In this document: in pieces, positions 57,321-64,000 of the stretch
Position numbering within the stretch: the stretch's first letter is position 1
How the letters are laid out: every line of letters begins with the position of its first letter
Assembly (NCBI RefSeq): GCF_963676685.1
Contig: NC_092356.1
Span: 22,865,750 to 22,929,749, forward strand
From: Mytilus edulis
Lineage: Eukaryota; Mollusca; Bivalvia; Mytilida; Mytilidae
Direction: 5' to 3'
DNA: 64,000 nt
Made by a program: the position numbers and the translations under genes
The notes under the pieces: model-generated
The model's input: only the letters and a program-made list of their open reading frames with translations
Databases searched by the model: none
Told to the model about the DNA's origin: nothing

Positions 57321-58195
57321 TCATATTTGCAAACACTTTCAACATTTGAACTATACGTATAGTAAGCCATTTCTCTTCCATACGGAAGGTAGAGTCAATT
57401 TTAGCTCTATCAATCGCTATGATAGCAATAGTTAAGCATAGGAACAAAAAGTGTAGCAAAATTCCAGCAGCGCCTACATATGAAGCATATATATCTCCGA
57501 GGTGTTAGATAATCAATGGCAAAGGTTTACGTTTTCTATCATGATTTTCTTGTTTACAGGTTACTGTTTTAAAAATGAAAGCCTTTGCATTACTGGTTCC
57601 AAATGTTGAAGTCATCTTCTGGAACGATTTATGGAAGCCTTTCTGATTTGCTAGACTTGATGATTAATTGTTTATTTGTGTCAAATATAAACACGAATAT
57701 TTCACACCTGTCGTTGTCACAATATCGTCTTCTTTTCCCAGATTGTCACGCCGAGAAATTATCGAATGTGAGTTAATAAACAATCCTTACTTTAATAAGG
57801 AACACGACGGGTGTTGTGTTACTAGCAGAACAGGAATTACTTATGATTACCAATCATGAACCCCTGCGTACACCCTGGTGTTTTGAGGGGTTCGTGATGC
57901 TCAATTTTCAGTTCCCCCGAAGAGTTTAGTCATTGTTCTTTGACTCTTCGTTGTTTTCCTTCTTGGACTAGGTATTGTCTGTTTTATTCAACTAACTTTT
58001 TTATATAAACACTTTAGTATTTTCTCCTTCTTTTTAAGCACAGTGCTTAAAATATGTAAATATCACCATGTTGTATTTTCACTTCGACAATTGTGTGCAT
58101 TATCAATCGGGTTACACAGTTTTGTAGTTGACGACATCAAATGCATCGAAAGTCATAAGTCGATGACAGATGTAACATTGTCAAAACACAAAAGA
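57321..58195. other. intergenic, no gene seen
   Basis: No supported gene. 57780-57990 has scattered family A-like strings (AACACGACGGGTG, GGGGTTCGTGATGCTCA, AGGTATTGTCTG). Confidence 0.4.
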
Positions 58196-58199
58196 TTAA

Positions 58200-58472
58200 G
58201 GTGGTACCTAACACTACAGGGATATAACTCTGTAAAATCAGTAGAACGTTTTAATGATGTTGTGTTCATAAGGGAATATTAAGTTTCTCAATGATCAAAA
58301 TAAGTGTTTGTCAAACTGCAATATAACCAGTGTAATTTTTCTGATTAAACGGTTGGTTCAAATTTGTTGAAATTTTTATATTTTTGTCAAAGGGTCAAAG
58401 TAAATACTTTGTCAAAATTTTAAGAAAATTAAAAGAACCAAATTAATTTTAGTTAAAGTGTTAGGTACCACC
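58200..58472. mobile_element. MITE with GGTGGTACCTAACAC ends and TTAA flanks
   Basis: TTAA (58196-58199) then GGTGGTACCTAACAC. The far end is GTGTTAGGTACCACC then TTAA (58473-58476). The total is 273 bp of AT-rich sequence with no coding region. TTAA target sites are characteristic of piggyBac, but the TTAA may be part of the terminal repeat. Confidence 0.85.
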
Positions 58473-58849
58473 TTAACGGACAAATAACAGTATATAAATC
58501 TAAACGGAAACCTAAGATTGAACAGCAAGAACCCCACCACAAAATGTGAAAGACCATGATACCATTCTGGCAAGGAACACATAGCAGCTCTTGCTCCTCT
58601 GATGGTGGCCGTCTTGAACTTGCATTTAGGTATTTGGTCTTACTAAAAACGAATAACTCACTGTTTTGAGGTGGAAAAAAGAAAAAGCAATATTCCTTTA
58701 TCTGTCAAGTACATTCAGGGTTATTGTTATGAATTTGTCATTTTCTATTAAAGATAAATGGACTAAATTATACAAAAACTTTAAAAGACAAAAATGACCA
58801 TTGTCTACTTTGGTTGCTTTTTCTGATATCTTTTACAGCATATTCTACT

Positions 58850-59092
58850 GAGTGTGTAGCCAAAGGTAATATCTTTGGTTAGCTTGCTTGTTAGCTGAAC
58901 CGTGAAGTCATTACTAGGTCAGGTATACTACCCTCCTTTCGAAGTAGCATAGTCCAACAGACAGATTGGTTGGTTTTCTGTCGGACTATTCTATTCTTAA
59001 AGGAGGGTAGTTTATAACCTAACCTAACAATGACCTTCACGGTTCAGCTAACAAGCAAGCTAACCAAAGATATTACCTTTGGCTACACACTC
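58850..59092. mobile_element. large foldback element, ~243 bp
   Basis: GAGTGTGTAGCCAAAGGTAA and TATCTTTGGTTAGCTTGCTT pair with AAGCAAGCTAACCAAAGATA and TTACCTTTGGCTACACACTC. Inner arms ACTACCCTCCTTT and ATAGTCC also pair (AAAGGAGGGTAGT, GGACTAT). The loop is about 30 bp. Confidence 0.9.
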
Positions 59093-59324
59093 AATGGAAT
59101 CCGCTGTAAAATCTTGAAATTGATTGATTTGGTTGTTTTTAATATGTAATGCCACTGCCGTCACTGTTGTCGATATCTTGACAATAAGTTTGTATTGGTG
59201 GATGAGGCCAGTGTGCCAGGAGAATATCACAGACCTTCGGCAGGACACTGACATTCCTACCTGCCACGTGCTGGATTCCAACTCACAATATCAGTGCTGA
59301 CAGGCCGGTGAGACAGGAGAGAGT

Positions 59325-59830
59325 AAATGACAGAAAGTCACAGGACAAAAAGTCACAGAACATAAAGTCAAAAATTTGATACGACAAAAAGTCACAAATA
59401 ATTTGTTGACAATTCTTAGTATATATATGAGAAATATTTTGAAATGTTTTCTTTTTATTACATTTTGTCATTTGTAAGCTTAGGAAATTGTTCATAAGCC
59501 ATAATAAATGAAAATTTATTATATTTCAACCATGCAAATGATATATTTCTTGGCACAATGAAGCCTTTTTTAAAAGTACCAAGACACTTTGACATTTTGT
59601 TTTCATAACAATTATTTGACTTTTATTGATATTTATTGAATAAATTTCAATTACAAAGTTGTTTTATAGATAATAGTTCAAGAAAAAAAACAAAACAATT
59701 TTTTTTATAATTAATGTTTTCTTGCTCAAAGACAAATTATCTAAGAACTGAATTGTGACTTTTTGTCCTGTGACTTTTTATCCGTGACTTTTTGTCTGTG
59801 ACTTTTTGTCCTGTTACTTTATGTCCTATA
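59325..59830. mobile_element. element with subterminal GTGACTTTTTGTCC repeats
   Basis: Four degenerate copies of GTCACAGGACAAAAAGTCAC-type units at the left end (59325-59395) are inverted at the right end (59755-59830: GACTTTTTGTCCTGTGAC, GTGACTTTTTGTC). The interior is about 360 bp of AT-rich DNA with no coding sequence. Confidence 0.75.
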
Positions 59831-60039
59831 TTCTGAACAACGTACATGTAGACCACAAAAGGCCCCTCAAAATTGATTAAGTAGCAGTTATTCATTACAA
59901 ACGATAGAGAAATTAGTAAGTTATATGATTGCATATGGGGTATATATCTCCCAATTCATACGCTGTTCCGTTATATATCCTGATTTATTTCTTAGAAGAT
60001 TGCAGCTCACATGAAAACTATTAACCAAAGGCTTCAAAG

Positions 60040-61400
60040 CGATGACGTTGAAATTATCCATTCGAAATTTTTACAGACGCCATCACGAGTTGGTAAACTG
60101 TTTGACAGATGACAACGAAAATGGTTTAATAGTCATGTAACAACAATTTCGTCCTCTTTTCCTTGAAAGTAACCTACGGAATTAAATCAGCAACATGACG
60201 CTACAAGTGGCACAGGGTCCGCTTACCTTTCCGGAGCGCCTGAGACAAGGATACTACAAGTGGCACAGGGTCTGCTTACCTTTCCGGAGCGCCCGAGACA
60301 AGGATGCTACAAGTGGTACAGGGTCTGCTTACCTTTCCGGAGCGCCTGGGACAGGGATGCTACAAGTGGTACAGGGTCTGCTTACCTTTCCGGAGCGCCT
60401 GGGACAAGGATGTTACAAGTGGTACAAGGTCTGCTTACCTTTCCGGCGCGCCCGATACAAAGATGCTACAAGTAGTACAGGGTCTGCTTACTTTTCCGGA
60501 GCGCCTGAGACAGGGATGATACAAGTGGTACAGGGTCTGCTCACCTTTCCGAAGCGCCTAAGACAAGGATGCTACAAATGGTACAGGGTCCGCTTACCTT
60601 TCCGGAGCGCCTGGGACAAGGATGCTAAAGGAGGTACAGGGTCTGCTTACCTTTCCGGAGCGCCTGAGACAGGGATGCTAAAAGTGACACAGGATGTGTT
60701 TACCATTCCGGAGCGCCTGAGACAAGGATGCTACAAGTGGCACAGGGTCTGCTTACCTTTCCGGAGCGCCTGAGACAAGGATGCTACAGGAGGTACAGGG
60801 TCTGCTTACCTTTCCGGAGCGCCTGAGACAGGGATACTAAAAGTGACACAGGATCTCTTTACCTTTCCGGAGCGCCTGAGACAAGGATGCTACAAGTGGC
60901 ACAAGGTCTGCTTACCTTTCCGGAGCGCCTGAGACCAGGATGATACAAGTGGCACAGGGTCTGCGTACCTTTCCGGAGCGCCTAAGACAAGGATGCTACA
61001 AGTGACACAGGATCTGTTTACCTTTCCGGAGCGCCTGAGACCATGATGTTACAAGTGGCACAGGGTCTGCTTACCTTTCCGGAGCGCCTGAGACAAGGAT
61101 GATACAAGTGGCACAGGGTCTGCTTACCTTTCCGGAGCGCCTGAGACCAGGATGTTACAAGTGGCACAGGGTCTGCTTACCTTTCCGGAACGCCTGAGAC
61201 AAGGATGCTACAAGTGGCACAGGGTCTGCTTACCTTTCCGGAGCGCCTGAGACAAGGATGCTACAAGTGGCACAGGGTCTGCTTACCTTTCCGGATCGCC
61301 TGACACAACTCTCGGTTTTTGATAGGGTTCGTATTACTTATTTTCTCTTAGTTTTCTATGCTGTGTTTTGTATACTTGTGATCGTCTCTTGAGCGTTTTC
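60040..61400 (+). repeat. family A copy expanded by an internal minisatellite
   Basis: The left flank has family A text (GCCATCACGAGTTGG, GAAAGTAACCTACGGAATTA, GCAACATGACG) and the right flank continues it (GATAGGGTTCGTATTACTTA, AGTTTTCTATGCTGTGTTTT). The 53 bp array replaces what is a single unit in other copies. Confidence 0.75.
60190..61310 (+). repeat. 53 bp minisatellite, about 21 units
   Basis: The unit includes GGCACAGGGTCTGCTTACC, TTTCCGGAGCGCCTGAGACA and AGGATGCTACAAGT; the spacing is exactly 53 bp where measured (60232, 60285). Variants (TGATAC, AGGAGGTACAG, GATCTGTTTACC) recur at intervals. The 192-codon open frame across it is a consequence of the period and is not called a gene. 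Confidence 0.9.
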
Positions 61401-61559
61401 GTTATTTTTTGTAATGTCATTATGAGTTTGTGGTCGTCCGACCCTCGTACAGGTTGTCGACAATAAAAACCAGAGTCTCTAAAGAGCCTGTGTATCTCAC
61501 CTTGGCCTATGTGCATATTAAACAAAGTACACAAATGGATTCATGACAAAATTGTATTT

Positions 61560-62785
61560 TGGTGATGGTGATGTGTTTGAAGTTCTTACTTTACTGAACG
61601 TTCTTGCTTCTTACAATTATATCTATAATGAACTTTGCCCATTAGTAACAGAGAAAAATATTTGGTAAAAATTTACATAAATTTACCAAATTAATGAAAA
61701 TTGTTAAAAATTGACTATAAAGGGCAATAACTCCTTAAGGGGTCAATTGACCATTTAGGTCATGTTGACTTATTTGTAGATCTTACTTTGCTGAACATTA
61801 TCGCTGTTTACAGTTTATCGCTATCTATAATAGTATTCAAGATAATAACCAAAAACGGCAAAATTTCTTTAAAAATTACCAATTGGAGGGCAGCAACCCA
61901 ACAACCGGTTGTCCAATTCATTGGAATATTCCAAGGCAGATATATATTGACTTGATTAACAATTTAACACCTTGTCAGATTTGCTCTAAATGATTTGGTT
62001 TCAGAGTTATAAGCCAAAATCTACATTTTACCCCTGTTCTATTTTTAGCCGTGGTGGCCATCTTGGTTGGATGGCCAGGTCATCGGACACATTTTTCAAG
62101 CAAGATACCCCAAAGATGATTGTGGCCAAGTTTGAATGAATTTGGCCAAGTAGTTTCAGAGGAGAAGATTTTTGTAAAAGATAACTAAGATTTACGAAAA
62201 ATGGTTAAAAATTGACTATAAAGGGCAATAACTCCTAAAGGGGTCAACTGACCATTTGGTCATGTTGACTTATTTGTAAATCTTACTTTGATCAACATTA
62301 TTGCTGTTTACAGTTTATCTCTATCTATAATAATATTCAACATAATAACCAAAAACAGCAAAATTTTCCTCAAAATTACCAATTCAGGCGCAGCAACCCA
62401 ACAACGGGTTGACAGATTCATCTGACAATTTCAGGGCAGATAGATCTTGACCTGATAAACATTTTACGTCATGTCAAATTTCCTCTAAATGTTTTGGTTT
62501 TTGAGTTATAAGCCAAAAACTGCATTTTACCCCTATGTTCTATTTTTAGCCGTGGCGGCCATCTTGGTTGGTTGACCGGTTCATGCCACACATTTTTAAA
62601 CTAGATACCCCAAAGATGATTGTGGCCAAGTTTGGATTAATTTGGTCCAGTAGTTTCAGAGGAGAAGATTTTTGTAAAAGCTAACGACGACGGACGACGA
62701 CGACGGACGACGACGGACGCCGGAAGCCGGACGCCAAGTGATGAGAAATTCTCACTTGGCCCTTTGGGTCAGGTTAGCTAAAAAT
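61560..62785 (+). repeat. long dispersed repeat family E, copy 2
   Basis: At least two ~455 bp sub-units (CATTTAGGTCATGTTGACTT, GGCCATCTTGGTTGG, GATGATTGTGGCCAAGTTTG, TTTCAGAGGAGAAGATTTTT). It ends in a GACGACGGACG tract and a short palindrome-like AAATTCTCACTTGGCCC / GGTCAGGTTAGCT tail. More complete than the copy at 30335-31205. Confidence 0.8.
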
Positions 62786-63284
62786 GAATCCAAAACGGTG
62801 TACTGTTAATACTTCTCAAAAAATCTGCTACTGACATACTGACAATCCGGAAGACAGATTTGAAGTTTGAACATATACAAGTGACAGACCAGATAAAAGA
62901 CATAAACATTTATGTACATACTAAAAAGCCGATATTACTTTGTAAACGTTAATAATAATACAATATAAAAATCATGTATGACAGTTGTTATGGGGTTAAC
63001 TGTACTTTTGAATGTTAGTTAACAGTGCGATTTCTCTATATACGAGAAATACATAAAATTATGTTGGCAGAAATGGACTTTTTTTTATTTGAATGTAACA
63101 TATGGCAAACACATCTGTCGGCAGTTGCAAAGACGTTATATAAGCACATAATTCGAACTTTTAATGATGTACTTCATCAGGAGCCTGTAATTCAGTGGTT
63201 GTCGTTTGTTTACGTGTTACATATTTGTTATTCGTTCAGTTTTTTTTATATATAAATAAGGCCGTTAGTTTTCTCGTTTGAATT
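62786..63284. other. intergenic, no gene seen
   Basis: No supported feature. The 76-codon open frame at 63025-63255 ends in repeat-like sequence and shows no domain. Confidence 0.4.
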
Positions 63285-63445
63285 GTTTTACATTGTCATT
63301 ATGAGCCTTTTATAGCTGAAAATGCCGTATGGGTTTTGCACATTGTTGAAGGCCGTTCGGTGATCTATAGTTGTTAATTTCTGTGTCATTTTGGTCTCTT
63401 GTGGAAAGTTGTCTCATTGGCAATCATACCACATCTTCTTTTTTA
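63285..63445 (-). repeat. family B repeat, reversed copy
   Basis: + strand: ACATTGTTGAAGGCCGTTCG, AATTTCTGTGTCATTTTGGT, GTTGTCTCATTGGCAATCAT, ACCACATCTTCTT. Confidence 0.75.
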
Positions 63446-64000
63446 TATAAGGTAGGGTTTAGAAATTTGTGTCGGATGCTAAGACTCCTTAGTTTATTCT
63501 TACGAGACATGGTTAAATAATTTAATTTTGGATGTAACGCGTCTTCTGATTGGTTGATGTTATTATGTTATGAGCCCATAGACAGTTGGAAAGCAGGTCA
63601 CGGTTTGACCCCAAGTTTATCAGCAACAATAGAGTCACGTGACCGTGAAAATTCAGTAAAAAAACGGATGAGACAAACCTCATTTTAACTCACTGAATAC
63701 TATTGTCGTAATAAAAACTTATTGACCTAACTAATCTTGAGTATCCATAGTTTATTCTCGTCAAAGCTCACACATCAAATCAAAGTCCTTTATTCTTTAT
63801 TTTATCTGCAAACTTGGAGTTTGGGTGAAAATTGTCAAGTCTCCTGAACGAAAAATCTAAATATTTACGAGGAAACTAAAAATGATGGGCTGAATTTAAA
63901 TTTAATAAAGCATCTTATTAAGACAAACACTCGATATGAATATCTCGGCAATAGAATGTTGGATACGCAAACGTCAAATTGATTTCAAACCGAAGCGGTG
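63446..64000. other. intergenic, no gene seen
   Basis: AT-rich, with no repeat or coding sequence recognised before the window ends. Confidence 0.4.

Noticed and set aside
60195..60773. 192-codon frame in the 53 bp array
   Set aside because: The 159 bp (3 x 53) periodicity keeps a frame open by chance, and the flanks are a dispersed non-coding repeat.

Overview
The window looks like nuclear DNA of a bivalve mollusc, most probably a mussel (Mytilus or a close relative). It is AT-rich, gene-poor, has spliceosomal introns, and is packed with short dispersed repeats that I recall as typical of mussel genomic and mRNA sequences. That assignment rests on recall and style, not on a search.

Two gene neighbourhoods stand out. 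The first (about 4.6-32.6 kb) holds small secreted-protein genes. Four loci carry one Gly/Tyr-rich family: 4714-5058 (-) and 7983-8345 (+) are intact and diverge from a shared ~440 bp promoter region, while 11698-12025 (-) and 13409-13867 (-) are damaged and lie in a rearranged ~4 kb tandem duplication that contains an N gap. Further on are a Thr/Gly-rich repeat protein (26527-27723, +) and a Gln/Met-rich protein (31899-32519, +). All intact members have a signal peptide, a coding region in a single exon, and a splice acceptor a few bases before the ATG. The last two share a 27-residue module (IP-x-FVL-x6-WIP-x2-[FY]-x3-I-x3-LL), and a shortened version is visible in the Gly-rich family. The cluster could encode extracellular-matrix (shell, periostracum or byssus) proteins that combine one anchoring module with different low-complexity domains. 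That function is inference.

The second neighbourhood (51958-55872, +) is a three-exon Patched-related gene of the PTCHD3/PTR type, 884 codons, with a textbook sterol-sensing domain. Both splice junctions can be read directly.

The rest is repeats. A ~5 kb minisatellite of 29 bp units (44.9-50.0 kb) is open in all three forward frames and is interrupted by a MITE with a recoverable empty site. A 53 bp minisatellite (60.2-61.3 kb) has grown inside a dispersed repeat. There are Harbinger-like MITEs with TWA target duplications, several foldback elements, a tRNA-derived SINE, and a dead Mutator-like transposase fragment. No bacterial, CRISPR or viral system was seen.
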